This document shows positions 25,969 to 34,623 of a stretch of DNA of 64,000 nucleotides, in pieces (within the stretch, counting starts at the first letter, position 1; the number at the start of each line of letters is the position of its first letter). A model generated the notes under the pieces. It searched no databases. It saw nothing but the letters and a program-made list of their open reading frames with translations, and had not been told where the DNA came from. The DNA lies in NCBI RefSeq assembly GCF_000468015.1, contig NZ_KI260408.1, forward strand, positions 28,857 to 92,856. The letters run 5' to 3'. Source of the DNA: Ruminococcus callidus ATCC 27760 (GTDB taxonomy: Bacteria; Bacillota; Clostridia; Oscillospirales; Ruminococcaceae). The position numbers and the translations under genes are program-made.

Positions 25969-26656
25969 TTTTGCTTATATCGACGAAAACTACAAACGAA
26001 TCGTCGATGCGATGGAGGAAGCAAAGGCAAAGTACCGTAAGCCGACAGACGAAATTACATTGATGGCGGTCACCAAAACGGTTGCCCCGGAAGCGGTAAA
26101 TCATGCGATCAGCTGTGGTATCCACACCTTGGGTGAAAACCGCGTGCAGGAATATCTTTCTAAAAAAGATTTTTATGCAAAAGATGCAAAAGTTCATTTT
26201 ATTGGACATTTACAAACCAATAAGGTAAAGTATATCATTGAGGACATGGAACTGATTCATTCGGTAGACAGCATCAAGCTGGCATCTGAAATTGACCGGC
26301 ATGCAGCACGTGTCAATAAAGTGCAGGACATCTTGATTGAAGTTAATGTCGGCGGGGAGGAATCCAAAAGCGGCATTGCACCGGATCAATTAGAAGAATT
26401 GTTGTGGCAGGCAGGACAACTGTCCCACGTACATGTACGCGGGCTGATGACAATCCCGCCAGTAGAGGGTGATGAGAAATTTCTTTACAAAATGCAACAA
26501 CTTTATCTTGACATTTCCTCCAAAAAAATGGATAATATAGATATGGAGATTTTGTCGATGGGAATGTCGGGGGATTTTGCCACCGCAATTCGCTATGGTT
26601 CGACACTTGTCCGGATCGGGACAGCCTTGTTCGGTGCAAGAAATTATCAGAAATAA
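25958..26656 (+). CDS. Pyridoxal-phosphate homeostasis protein (YggS/YlmE)
   Basis: 232 residues from the ATG at 25958; AGAAGGGA lies nine bases before it and the two earlier in-frame starts are too close. The fold-type III PLP protein binds PLP through the lysine of LMAVTKTVAPEAV; HTLGENRVQEYLSK, HFIGHLQTNK and the glycine-rich LSMGMSGDFATAI are typical. Members balance vitamin B6 and amino acid pools. In Gram-positives it is the ylmE gene beside sepF, as here. Confidence 0.94.
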   Translation: METNFAYIDENYKRIVDAMEEAKAKYRKPTDEITLMAVTKTVAPEAVNHAISCGIHTLGENRVQEYLSKKDFYAKDAKVHFIGHLQTNKVKYIIEDMELIHSVDSIKLASEIDRHAARVNKVQDILIEVNVGGEESKSGIAPDQLEELLWQAGQLSHVHVRGLMTIPPVEGDEKFLYKMQQLYLDISSKKMDNIDMEILSMGMSGDFATAIRYGSTLVRIGTALFGARNYQK

Positions 26657-26691
26657 AATGAAATCCGCTGATGCGGAGAATGGAGAGTATC

Positions 26692-27189
26692 ATGAATTTT
26701 ATAGACAATCTGAAAGACTTCTTTATGCCGGCTGATGATAATGAGCCGGAAACCCCGAGCATGACTCCGCCGGAACCAGAACAGGCTCCGCCGCAGAGCC
26801 ACGCTGCACAGACCTCTGGTTACAGCAATTCTAGTTACAGCAGAGGTGCGTCTTCTTATGAAGAACGAAAGGGCGGCAATGAACGCTATGCAACGATCAA
26901 GGCAACTGCACAGTTTCAGGTAGTGCTGGTACAGGCAACTTCCTATACTTCAGACTCCAAGAAAGTTGCAGATTATTTGATGCAGAATAAGACTGTTGTT
27001 CTGAATCTGGAAAAGATTGACGATGATGAAAAGCGTCGGATCATTGACTTTGTAGTTGGTGCGGCATATGCAACCCATGGTCGGATCAAGCCGGTAGCCA
27101 ACCAGACTTTCCTGATTATTCCGCAGAATGTCGGTTTTGACGGCGACAGCCTCGTTGGCGAACTGCAGAGCAACGGTCTGGTAGGTTAA
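26692..27189 (+). CDS. sepF: Cell division protein SepF
   Basis: 165 residues from the ATG at 26692 (GGAGAG upstream). SepF tethers FtsZ to the membrane and shapes the septum. The amphipathic N-terminal anchor (MNFIDNLKDFFM) is followed by a Pro/Gln/Ser-rich linker and the SepF domain (YATIKATAQFQVVLVQATSY ... PVANQTFLIIPQNV). It sits between yggS and ylmH as in Bacillus. Confidence 0.95.
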   Translation: MNFIDNLKDFFMPADDNEPETPSMTPPEPEQAPPQSHAAQTSGYSNSSYSRGASSYEERKGGNERYATIKATAQFQVVLVQATSYTSDSKKVADYLMQNKTVVLNLEKIDDDEKRRIIDFVVGAAYATHGRIKPVANQTFLIIPQNVGFDGDSLVGELQSNGLVG

Positions 27190-27198
27190 CAAACAAAA

Positions 27199-27969
27199 AT
27201 GGCAAGCCGAAACATGAAAATGGCAGATGCGGTGCAGCAACTAAAAGCACATTGGAACGATCTGGCGAACCGATGCGTGCGGGACAACCGTCCGTACTTT
27301 ACGGATTTTTTACCGGCAGAAGATACCGCAATGGCAGAAGCGATTGCAAATACAGCAGGAGCAGTCTGTACAGCTTGGGGCGGAACAGAAAACACCACTC
27401 GTGTAATACTTTGTTTTGCTCCGGATTTCATTCCGGTTACACCGGAACAGTTTCCAATCCAGTGTCTGACGTTTTCTTATCGTGTTCCTAAGCCGCCAAC
27501 ACATCGGGATTTTCTCGGAGCATGTATGGCATGCAATCTGGAACGAGATACGATCGGCGACATTTTGATCGATACGAAGATGGCACAAATGTTCGTCTGT
27601 GCCCATGTGGCTCCTGTGCTTTTACAGGAAGTTCATCAGATTGGACGAGTTGGTGTCAGCGTGACGGGAGATGATCCGGTCTGCCTGTCGGTGCAAACGG
27701 ATTTCCTGCTGATACAAGGCACGATTGCATCTCTGCGGGCAGACGCAGTTGCCGCACTGGCAACGCGTCTGAGTCGGGAAAAGGCAGTGCAGTTGATTCG
27801 GCAAGGCCGGCTGACCTATCGTCATGCAGCGATCGATACGCCTTCTGCTGTAATGCAGGTGGGTGATGTGTTTTCAATTCGTGGCTACGGAAAATTTCGT
27901 ATTGCCGCGGTCGATGGCATCAGCCGAAAAGGAAGATACCATATCACAATTCAAAAATATCAGGGCTAA
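27199..27969 (+). CDS. YlmH-type RNA-binding protein with S4 domain
   Basis: 256 residues. The C-terminal 70 residues are an S4 domain (SREKAVQLIRQGRLTYRHAA ... QVGDVFSIRGYGKFRI). The N-terminal part matches YlmH: RPYFTDFLPAEDTAMAEAI and RDFLGACMACNLERDTIGDI. In Bacillus YlmH binds stalled 50S subunits in ribosome quality control. The ribosome site before the ATG at 27199 is weak, so the exact start is uncertain. Confidence 0.88.
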   Translation: MASRNMKMADAVQQLKAHWNDLANRCVRDNRPYFTDFLPAEDTAMAEAIANTAGAVCTAWGGTENTTRVILCFAPDFIPVTPEQFPIQCLTFSYRVPKPPTHRDFLGACMACNLERDTIGDILIDTKMAQMFVCAHVAPVLLQEVHQIGRVGVSVTGDDPVCLSVQTDFLLIQGTIASLRADAVAALATRLSREKAVQLIRQGRLTYRHAAIDTPSAVMQVGDVFSIRGYGKFRIAAVDGISRKGRYHITIQKYQG

Positions 27970-28012
27970 TGTAGGATAGGCTGCATAGGCTCTTATGAGA
28001 GGAGATACCATA

Positions 28013-28663
28013 ATGATTAGTGCAAGCGAAATCCATGAATTACGGTTTGAAAAAGCTGCTTTCGGCTATAAACAGGAAGACATTGATGAATTCCTGAATA
28101 AGCTGGAAGAAGAAGCTGCAATCGCCCAGCGAGAACTGGATGACAGCAACAACAAAATTCAGGTTCTGGCAGACAAGGTACGGGAATACATGCGTGATGA
28201 AGATGCATTGAAGGACGCACTCCTCGGTGCACAAAAGGAGGGTCACCGCATCATTTCCGAAGCCAACGCCAAGGCAGAAGAGATCATTGCACAGGCAAAA
28301 GAAAAAGCAGATGCAATGATGGACGAGGTAACTGTACAGCACGATGCCCTCATTGAAAAGAATGAGGCAGAGATCGAGGAGGAGCACAAGAAACTGGCAG
28401 CTGCAAAAAAGCAGGTCGCTGATTTCAAAAAAGCTCTCTTTGACATGTACAAGGAGCATCTGAACATGCTCTCTGCTATGCCGGAAGAAGATGACACTAC
28501 CTTTGGTATGACAGAAGAAAATGCGACAGAACCGGCACAGCCGAAGCCAGCAGTAGCCGCTGCACCAGCTGCAAGCGATCCGTTTGATGCGGAACCGTTT
28601 TCTGCAAAAGCAATTCAGGGAGCATATGACTCCAGATTCGGCGACTTGCAGGATAAAGACTAA
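28013..28663 (+). CDS. divIVA: DivIVA-domain division protein
   Basis: 216 residues from the ATG at 28013, after GAGAGGAG. The N-terminal membrane-curvature motif ISASEIHELRFEKAAFGYKQ and DIDEFLNKLEEE are typical of DivIVA; a long coiled coil (about 35-155) and an Ala/Pro-rich tail follow. It recruits partners to septa and poles. It closes the yggS-sepF-ylmH-divIVA division set and is 21 bases from ileS. Confidence 0.94.
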   Translation: MISASEIHELRFEKAAFGYKQEDIDEFLNKLEEEAAIAQRELDDSNNKIQVLADKVREYMRDEDALKDALLGAQKEGHRIISEANAKAEEIIAQAKEKADAMMDEVTVQHDALIEKNEAEIEEEHKKLAAAKKQVADFKKALFDMYKEHLNMLSAMPEEDDTTFGMTEENATEPAQPKPAVAAAPAASDPFDAEPFSAKAIQGAYDSRFGDLQDKD

Positions 28664-28684
28664 TTTCAGGGAAAGGAGCGGCTT

Positions 28685-31510
28685 TTGCCACAGCGATACG
28701 CTGAAAAGGAGAAAAAGCCGGATCAAGCTATGTCACAGGATTACAATAAGACCTTAAATTTGCCTAAAACAGATTTTCCGATGCGTGGAAACCTGCCGAA
28801 GCGGGAACCTGACACTTTACAAAAGTGGGAAGACGAGGATCTGTATGAACAGATGATCGCCAAAAATGAAGGGAAGCCGAAGTACATTCTTCACGACGGC
28901 CCTCCGTATGCCAATGGTGAAATTCATCTGGGTACTGCTTTGAATAAGACACTGAAAGATTTCATTGTCAAGTATAAAAATATGAGTGGCTTCTGTGCAC
29001 CGTATGTGCCGGGCTGGGATACACATGGTTTGCCGATCGAACTGAAAGCAATGAAGTCTATCGGCGTAGAAAATGGTGCCATTCCGCCGGTAGAACTGCG
29101 AAAGCACTGCAAAGACTTCGCCATGATGCATGTCAAGAATCAGATGGCACAGTTCAAGCGTCTGGGCAGTCTGGGACATTACTGTGATCCGTACCTGACA
29201 CTGAAGCCGGAATATGAAGCACGTCAGGTCGAAGTATTCGGTGAAATGGCAAAACGCGGTTACATGTACAAGGGATTGAAGCCGGTTTACTGGTGCCCTG
29301 ACTGCAACACTGCACTGGCAGAAGCTGAAATCGAATACGAAAACGATCCTTGTTATTCTATCTATGTGAAATTTCAGGTGACTGACGACAAGGGTCTGTT
29401 TACAAAGCTGGGAATTGCCAAGGAACAGGTTTACTTTGTTATCTGGACAACCACAACATGGACCATTCCGGGCAACCTTGCAATTTGTGTGGGACCGTCT
29501 TATGACTACACACTGGTCAAGGTTGGCGAGGAATACTACTGCATGGCTGCGGAACTGGTTTCTGCAACAATGAAAGCAGCTGGTATTACCGAATACGAAA
29601 TGGTCGGCAGCTTCACTGGTGCAGAACTGGAACATGTCAAAACTAAGCACCCGTTGTATGACCGTCTTTCTCCGGTAATTGTCGGTGATCATGTAACATT
29701 GGAAAGCGGTACTGGCTGCGTTCATACTGCACCGGGCTATGGTGTAGAAGACTTTGAAGTCTGCAAGAACTATGACGACATTGGCATTCTGGTCTGCGTA
29801 GACGACAAGGGTCGCCAGACCAAGGAAGCCGGCGAGTTTGAAGGCATGGACACCGATGCGGCAAACCGTGCAATTGCTGCGAAGCTGACAGAAGTTGGTG
29901 CAATGCTGGCAACAGAAAAAATTGTCCACCAGTATCCGCACTGCTGGAGATGCCACAAACCGATCATTTACCGTGCAACAGAACAGTGGTTCTGCTCTGT
30001 TAACGGCTTTAAGGACGAAGCAATCAAAGCAATTGAAAATGTCAAGTGGATTCCTGCATGGGGAGAAGAACGCATCAAAGGCATGGTTCGTGACCGCAGC
30101 GACTGGTGTATTTCTCGTCAGCGTACTTGGGGCGTGCCGATTCCGATCATCTATTGCAAGGACTGCAAAAAGCCGATTGTCAATGATACCACTATTCGCG
30201 ACATTGCAGAATTGTTCCGCAAAGAGGGAGCAGATGCATGGTGGACAAAGGATCTTTCAGAGTTTCTTTCTCCGGAAGTACAGTGCGAATGCGGCTGTAA
30301 GGAATTCACCAAGGAATATGACATCATGGATGTATGGTTCGACAGTGGTGTTTCTCACAGTGCTGTCATGGAACAGTATGACTGCTTGCAGTGGCCGGCT
30401 GATCTGTATCTGGAAGGTGCAGACCAGTATCGTGGTTGGTTCCAGTCTTCTCTGCTGACTTCTGTCGTTTATAAGGGCAGTGCACCGTATAAGGCTGTCT
30501 GCACACACGGCTGGGTCGTTGACGGCGAAGGCAGAAAGATGTCGAAATCTTTGGGCAACGGCATTATGCCGGAAGAAATTGTCAAGAAATACGGTGCAGA
30601 CATTCTTCGTCTGTGGGTAGCTTCTTCCGATTATCACTCTGACATTCGTATTTCAGAGGGTATTTTGGGACAGTTGTCCGATGCCTATAAGAAGATCCGG
30701 AACACTGCCCGTTACATTCTGGGTAACTTGGGCAATGGTGACGGATTCCATCCGGATCGCGACAGCGTATCCGACGATCAGTTGCTGGAACTGGATCGCT
30801 GGGCACTGATGCGTCTGGATAACGTAATCCAAAAGGCACATGAGGGCTATGAAGCATTTGACTTCCACATCGTATTCCACGCAATCCATAACTACTGCAC
30901 CACTGATTTGTCCAATTTCTATCTGGACATCATCAAGGATCGTCTGTACTGCGAACCGGAAAATTCCGTGGCTCGTCGTGCAGCACAGACCACGATTTAT
31001 CGGATTTTGAGTGCACTGACTCGTCTGATCGCACCGATCCTCTCCTTTACCGCAGAAGAAATCTGGTCTTATCTGCCGCATGCTGCAAGCGATGATGCCA
31101 AGAGTGTATTCCTGAACGAAATGCCCAAGGCAAGCGGATTGACAGAAGATGCAGACTTTATGGCAAAGTGGGATCTGATCTATCAGACTCGTATGGAAGC
31201 TAATAAGGTTCTGGAAGAAAAGAGAAATGAAAAGCTGATCGGTAAATCACTGGAAGCCAAGGTGACAATCGCTGTTGCAGATGATGCTCAGTATACAGTA
31301 TTGTCAGAAGCTGCTGACATTCTGGCAAAGGTGCTGATCGTATCTGTTGTTTCTGTTGTAAAGGCAGAATCCGGAGAAACTACCTATACAGTAGAACGTG
31401 CCGCTGGTGAAAAGTGCGAACGCTGCTGGATGTATCTGGACAGTGTTGGCAAGAATGCTGCACACCCAACACTCTGTGCACGTTGTGCTTCTGTTGTAGA
31501 TCAGCTGTAA
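28685..31510 (+). CDS. ileS: Isoleucyl-tRNA synthetase
   Basis: 941 residues if translation starts at the TTG at 28685, which has AAAGGAG six bases upstream. An ATG at 28730 gives MSQDYNKTLNLPKTDFPMRG, the usual N-terminus of the family, but its nearest ribosome site is 18 bases away; either may be used. Motifs: GPPYANGEIHLGTALNK (HIGH-like), the editing domain, GRKMSKSLGNG (KMSKS), and a C-terminal zinc finger CERCWMY...CARC. No T-box leader precedes it; the gene follows divIVA directly. Confidence 0.96.
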   Translation: MPQRYAEKEKKPDQAMSQDYNKTLNLPKTDFPMRGNLPKREPDTLQKWEDEDLYEQMIAKNEGKPKYILHDGPPYANGEIHLGTALNKTLKDFIVKYKNMSGFCAPYVPGWDTHGLPIELKAMKSIGVENGAIPPVELRKHCKDFAMMHVKNQMAQFKRLGSLGHYCDPYLTLKPEYEARQVEVFGEMAKRGYMYKGLKPVYWCPDCNTALAEAEIEYENDPCYSIYVKFQVTDDKGLFTKLGIAKEQVYFVIWTTTTWTIPGNLAICVGPSYDYTLVKVGEEYYCMAAELVSATMKAAGITEYEMVGSFTGAELEHVKTKHPLYDRLSPVIVGDHVTLESGTGCVHTAPGYGVEDFEVCKNYDDIGILVCVDDKGRQTKEAGEFEGMDTDAANRAIAAKLTEVGAMLATEKIVHQYPHCWRCHKPIIYRATEQWFCSVNGFKDEAIKAIENVKWIPAWGEERIKGMVRDRSDWCISRQRTWGVPIPIIYCKDCKKPIVNDTTIRDIAELFRKEGADAWWTKDLSEFLSPEVQCECGCKEFTKEYDIMDVWFDSGVSHSAVMEQYDCLQWPADLYLEGADQYRGWFQSSLLTSVVYKGSAPYKAVCTHGWVVDGEGRKMSKSLGNGIMPEEIVKKYGADILRLWVASSDYHSDIRISEGILGQLSDAYKKIRNTARYILGNLGNGDGFHPDRDSVSDDQLLELDRWALMRLDNVIQKAHEGYEAFDFHIVFHAIHNYCTTDLSNFYLDIIKDRLYCEPENSVARRAAQTTIYRILSALTRLIAPILSFTAEEIWSYLPHAASDDAKSVFLNEMPKASGLTEDADFMAKWDLIYQTRMEANKVLEEKRNEKLIGKSLEAKVTIAVADDAQYTVLSEAADILAKVLIVSVVSVVKAESGETTYTVERAAGEKCERCWMYLDSVGKNAAHPTLCARCASVVDQL

Positions 31511-31528
31511 TCGGGAAAGGATGTATTT

Positions 31529-32041
31529 GTGCTGATTGCAGCCTTAATCGGAATTATCTTGCTGACCGCAGCAGATCAACTGATCAAATACTGGGTCGTT
31601 CAGGATTTGAAACCAGTCGGAAGTGTACCGTTTCTGCACATTGGCGATCATAAAATTCTGGATTTGACTTATCTGGAAAATAACGGAGCTGTTTTCAGTA
31701 GTTTTGCCGGCATGCGTTGGCTGCTAGTGGGAACAACGGTGATTCTGATGGCGTTTTGTGCTTACTGGCTGGTACGTCATGGAAAAAAATCCAAGCTGCT
31801 GACAGTCAGCTTGACCTTGATTCTAAGCGGCGGTCTGGGCAATTTAATTGACCGACTGTTTCGCGGTGGTCTGGTGGTAGACTATCTGGAAGTGAAGCTG
31901 TTTCACTTTGCCGTGTTTAATTTTGCAGATTGTTGCGTGGTAATTGGCGTTGTTTTGTTTGCAATTTACTTTTTGTTTGTGGAACCAAAACTCAATTCCA
32001 AAGCCAAGGCAACAGCTGAGGGAGAACAGAAAAATGCCTGA
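31529..32041 (+). CDS. lspA: Lipoprotein signal peptidase
   Basis: 170 residues, GTG start at 31529 with AAAGGA eight bases upstream. Four membrane helices. The aspartyl protease motifs are LENNGAVFSSF, GGLGNLIDRLFRGGLVVDY and FNFADCCVVIG, with the two catalytic aspartates. It cleaves prolipoproteins such as the isomerase encoded at 5835. It overlaps the next gene by eight bases. Confidence 0.95.
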   Translation: MLIAALIGIILLTAADQLIKYWVVQDLKPVGSVPFLHIGDHKILDLTYLENNGAVFSSFAGMRWLLVGTTVILMAFCAYWLVRHGKKSKLLTVSLTLILSGGLGNLIDRLFRGGLVVDYLEVKLFHFAVFNFADCCVVIGVVLFAIYFLFVEPKLNSKAKATAEGEQKNA

Positions 32042-32948
32042 AACTTTGTCTTTTTGTGTGCCTGCGGAAGCGGACGGAGAACGTCTGGACAAATGGCTTT
32101 CCGGACAGGAGAGTCTTGCGATGACGCGTTCCGCCCTGCAAGTTCGTATGGAACACGGTGATGTGACAGTAAATGGCAAAAAAGTTCCGAAAAATTATCG
32201 GCAAAAAGCAGGGGATCAAGTTTTGGTGCAGCTGCCGGAACCAGAGCCGCTGGAATTGCAGCCGGAAAATATCCCGCTGGATATTGTCTATGAAGATGAT
32301 GACTTACTTGTGGTGAACAAACCCAAGGGCATGGTTGTACATCCGGCTCCCGGACACGCGACAGGAACGCTGGTACATGCACTATTGTATCATTGCGGAG
32401 ATCGGCTTTCCAGCATCAATGGCATAATTCGCCCCGGAATCGTGCACCGTATCGATCGTTTTACAAGCGGCTTGCTAATGGTGGCAAAAAATGATATGGC
32501 ACATCAGTCGTTATCGGCACAAATTGCCGCCCATTCATTTACAAGAGAATATCAGGCGGTGGCAATGGGACATTTTCGCGAAGCAGAAGGGACGATTTCT
32601 GCTCCGATCGGACGACATCCGGTAGACCGCAAAAAAATGTGTGTCACAGAAAAAAATTCCAAACCTGCTACAACGCACTATACTGTGATTGCAGAATATC
32701 CCCGTGCCACGCATTTACGGCTGCGATTGGAAACCGGACGCACACACCAGATTCGAGTACATTTAGCGTATTTGGGTCACCCGATTCTGGGTGATGATGT
32801 CTATGGAAAAGCATTTCCCGGAATCGAAGGGCAGTGTCTTCATGCTGCCAAAATCGGATTTATTCATCCGTCTACAGGGCAGTATCTGGAGTTTGAAAGT
32901 CCTTTGCCGGAATATTTTGAAAAGGTACTTCGAAAACTGAAATCCTGA
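32034..32948 (+). CDS. RluD-family 23S rRNA pseudouridine synthase
   Basis: 304 residues from the ATG at 32034. An N-terminal S4 domain (RLDKWLSGQESLAMTRSALQ) precedes the synthase domain with the catalytic aspartate in IVHRIDRFTSGLLMVAKN and the RLETGRTHQIRVHLAYLGHP motif. The lspA-rluD arrangement is the standard one in Firmicutes. The exact rRNA site is not deducible; RluD-type enzymes usually act on helix 69. Confidence 0.93.
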   Translation: MPETLSFCVPAEADGERLDKWLSGQESLAMTRSALQVRMEHGDVTVNGKKVPKNYRQKAGDQVLVQLPEPEPLELQPENIPLDIVYEDDDLLVVNKPKGMVVHPAPGHATGTLVHALLYHCGDRLSSINGIIRPGIVHRIDRFTSGLLMVAKNDMAHQSLSAQIAAHSFTREYQAVAMGHFREAEGTISAPIGRHPVDRKKMCVTEKNSKPATTHYTVIAEYPRATHLRLRLETGRTHQIRVHLAYLGHPILGDDVYGKAFPGIEGQCLHAAKIGFIHPSTGQYLEFESPLPEYFEKVLRKLKS

Positions 32949-32961
32949 AAGGGTGATTTTG

Positions 32962-34620
32962 ATGCAGTCTTTGGAAAATACCATGCTTATTACGGACCTG
33001 GACGGTACATTGCTGCCAGCCAGCAAAGAGATTTCTGTGGCAGATGCAGCAGCAATTTCCCAGTTCCGTGCAAAAGGTGGCAAATTCGCAATTGCAACTG
33101 GAAGAACGTTGCAGGCGGCTCAGCGATATTTGAAAAAGCTGCAGCCCAATATTCCTGTGATATTGTTCAACGGAGCAGCTATTTATGATCCGGTAGCAGA
33201 AAAGTGGCTTTACACAGAAGAATTGCCGCCAGAAGCCGTATCGATTACCCGACAAGTGTTAGAAGCATTTCCGGACGTTTCGGCGGAGATTCTCCGCACA
33301 GACGGCACCTATGTTTCCAGAATGACACCTTATGAAAAGGAGCATCTGGAGATCTGTCAGGTGGAACCCATTCTGGCAATGCCGGAGGAAATTCCGCATG
33401 GTTGGCTGAAAGTGCTGTTTGCAATTGCACCCGAACGAATGCCTGATTTGATTGCCTATTTTCAAGAACAAAACTGGACGTGTGCAGATTTTGTACAGTC
33501 TGAAGCACGTTTTTATGAAATGCTGCCGAAAGGCGTTACTAAAGGGAGTGCCCTTCGGCGGTATCGCACCATATGCGGTGCGGAAAGCTGGCATATTGTG
33601 GCGGCAGGAGATTTTGACAACGATCTGGATATGCTTCGCGTAGCAGACACCAGTGCCTGTCCGTCTAATGCACAGCCCTGCATTAAAGAAATTGCCAATA
33701 TACAGTTGATGCATTCCTGTGAAGAAAACGCGATTGCAGAATTGATTTATCGTCTTTCGAAATCATTGGAGGTTCATAACATGGATGAAATGACCAAGAA
33801 AAAATTGCAGGCAACTGCCTGCCGTATTCGTATGGGTGTTATTGAAGGCACCTATCACGCAAAGTCCGGTCACCCGGGCGGCTCTCTCTCGATTTGTGAT
33901 ACACTGACTTATCTGTATTTTGCAAAGATGCACGTTGACCCGAAGAATCCGGAAATGGCAGACCGTGATCGTCTGGTGCTTTCCAAAGGACACTGTGCAC
34001 CGGCTCTGTATTCCACACTGGCAGAACGTGGATTTTTCCCGAAAGAAGAACTGCAATCTCTGCGTCATATCGGCGCACTTTTGCAGGGGCACCCGTGTAT
34101 TCATATTCCGGGCGTAGATATGTCCAGCGGTTCTCTGGGACAGGGCATTTCCGCAGCCTGCGGCATGGCACTGGCAGGAAAAATGGACAATGCTGCTTAT
34201 AAGGTTTACACCATTCTGGGTGATGGCGAAATCGAAGAAGGACAGGTTTGGGAAGCTGCAATGTTCGCAAACCAGTATCATCTGGACAATCTGGTAGCAA
34301 TTGTAGACAACAACGGTTTGCAGATCGACGGCAAGCTTTCCGAAGTTTGCTCGCCGGAGCCGATTCCGGAAAAGTTTGAAGCGTTCGGCTGGCATGTCAT
34401 TCGTATGGACGCACACGATTTCGATGCAATTGATGCTGCAATGCAGGAAGCTGAAACAATCGTAGGCAAGCCGGTTGCGATCATTCAGAAAAGTGTCAAG
34501 GGCAAGGGTGTGTCCTTTATGGAAAATCAGGTCGGCTGGCACGGCAAAGCACCGAATCAGGCAGAGTATGAACAGGCAATGGCTGAACTGACAGCCCAGC
34601 TGAAGGAACTGGAGGGTTAA
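32962..34620 (+). CDS. HAD phosphatase fused in frame to transketolase N-terminal half
   Basis: 552 residues from the ATG at 32962 (AAAGGG eight bases upstream). Residues 1 to about 270 are a Cof-type HAD hydrolase: TDLDGTLLP (nucleophile Asp12), ATGRT, LPKGVTKGSALRR, and AAGDFDNDLDML. Residues 274-552 are the N-half of a split transketolase. No stop separates them: the junction reads RLSKSLEVHN then the transketolase methionine. The codon TCA at 33763-33765 would become a stop with one base change, and an internal GGAGG lies just after it. A stop-loss fusion plus separate internal initiation is the likeliest reading; a sequencing error cannot be excluded. Confidence 0.8.
   Translation: MQSLENTMLITDLDGTLLPASKEISVADAAAISQFRAKGGKFAIATGRTLQAAQRYLKKLQPNIPVILFNGAAIYDPVAEKWLYTEELPPEAVSITRQVLEAFPDVSAEILRTDGTYVSRMTPYEKEHLEICQVEPILAMPEEIPHGWLKVLFAIAPERMPDLIAYFQEQNWTCADFVQSEARFYEMLPKGVTKGSALRRYRTICGAESWHIVAAGDFDNDLDMLRVADTSACPSNAQPCIKEIANIQLMHSCEENAIAELIYRLSKSLEVHNMDEMTKKKLQATACRIRMGVIEGTYHAKSGHPGGSLSICDTLTYLYFAKMHVDPKNPEMADRDRLVLSKGHCAPALYSTLAERGFFPKEELQSLRHIGALLQGHPCIHIPGVDMSSGSLGQGISAACGMALAGKMDNAAYKVYTILGDGEIEEGQVWEAAMFANQYHLDNLVAIVDNNGLQIDGKLSEVCSPEPIPEKFEAFGWHVIRMDAHDFDAIDAAMQEAETIVGKPVAIIQKSVKGKGVSFMENQVGWHGKAPNQAEYEQAMAELTAQLKELEG
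33781..34620 (+). CDS. Transketolase, N-terminal subunit (internal start)
   Basis: 279 residues from the ATG at 33781, served by GGAGG (33768-33772) eight bases upstream and within the frame of the HAD fusion. The start MDEMTKKKLQATACRIRMGV is that of stand-alone split transketolases. The thiamine diphosphate site GDGEIEEGQVWEAAM...NN and HAKSGHPGGSLS are present. It pairs with the C-half three bases downstream. Together they move two-carbon units between sugar phosphates in the non-oxidative pentose phosphate pathway. Confidence 0.9.
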   Translation: MDEMTKKKLQATACRIRMGVIEGTYHAKSGHPGGSLSICDTLTYLYFAKMHVDPKNPEMADRDRLVLSKGHCAPALYSTLAERGFFPKEELQSLRHIGALLQGHPCIHIPGVDMSSGSLGQGISAACGMALAGKMDNAAYKVYTILGDGEIEEGQVWEAAMFANQYHLDNLVAIVDNNGLQIDGKLSEVCSPEPIPEKFEAFGWHVIRMDAHDFDAIDAAMQEAETIVGKPVAIIQKSVKGKGVSFMENQVGWHGKAPNQAEYEQAMAELTAQLKELEG

Positions 34621-34623
34621 ACG

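Noticed and set aside
28664-28684. T-box leader for ileS
   Set aside because: Only 21 bases separate divIVA from ileS, with no room for a T-box.
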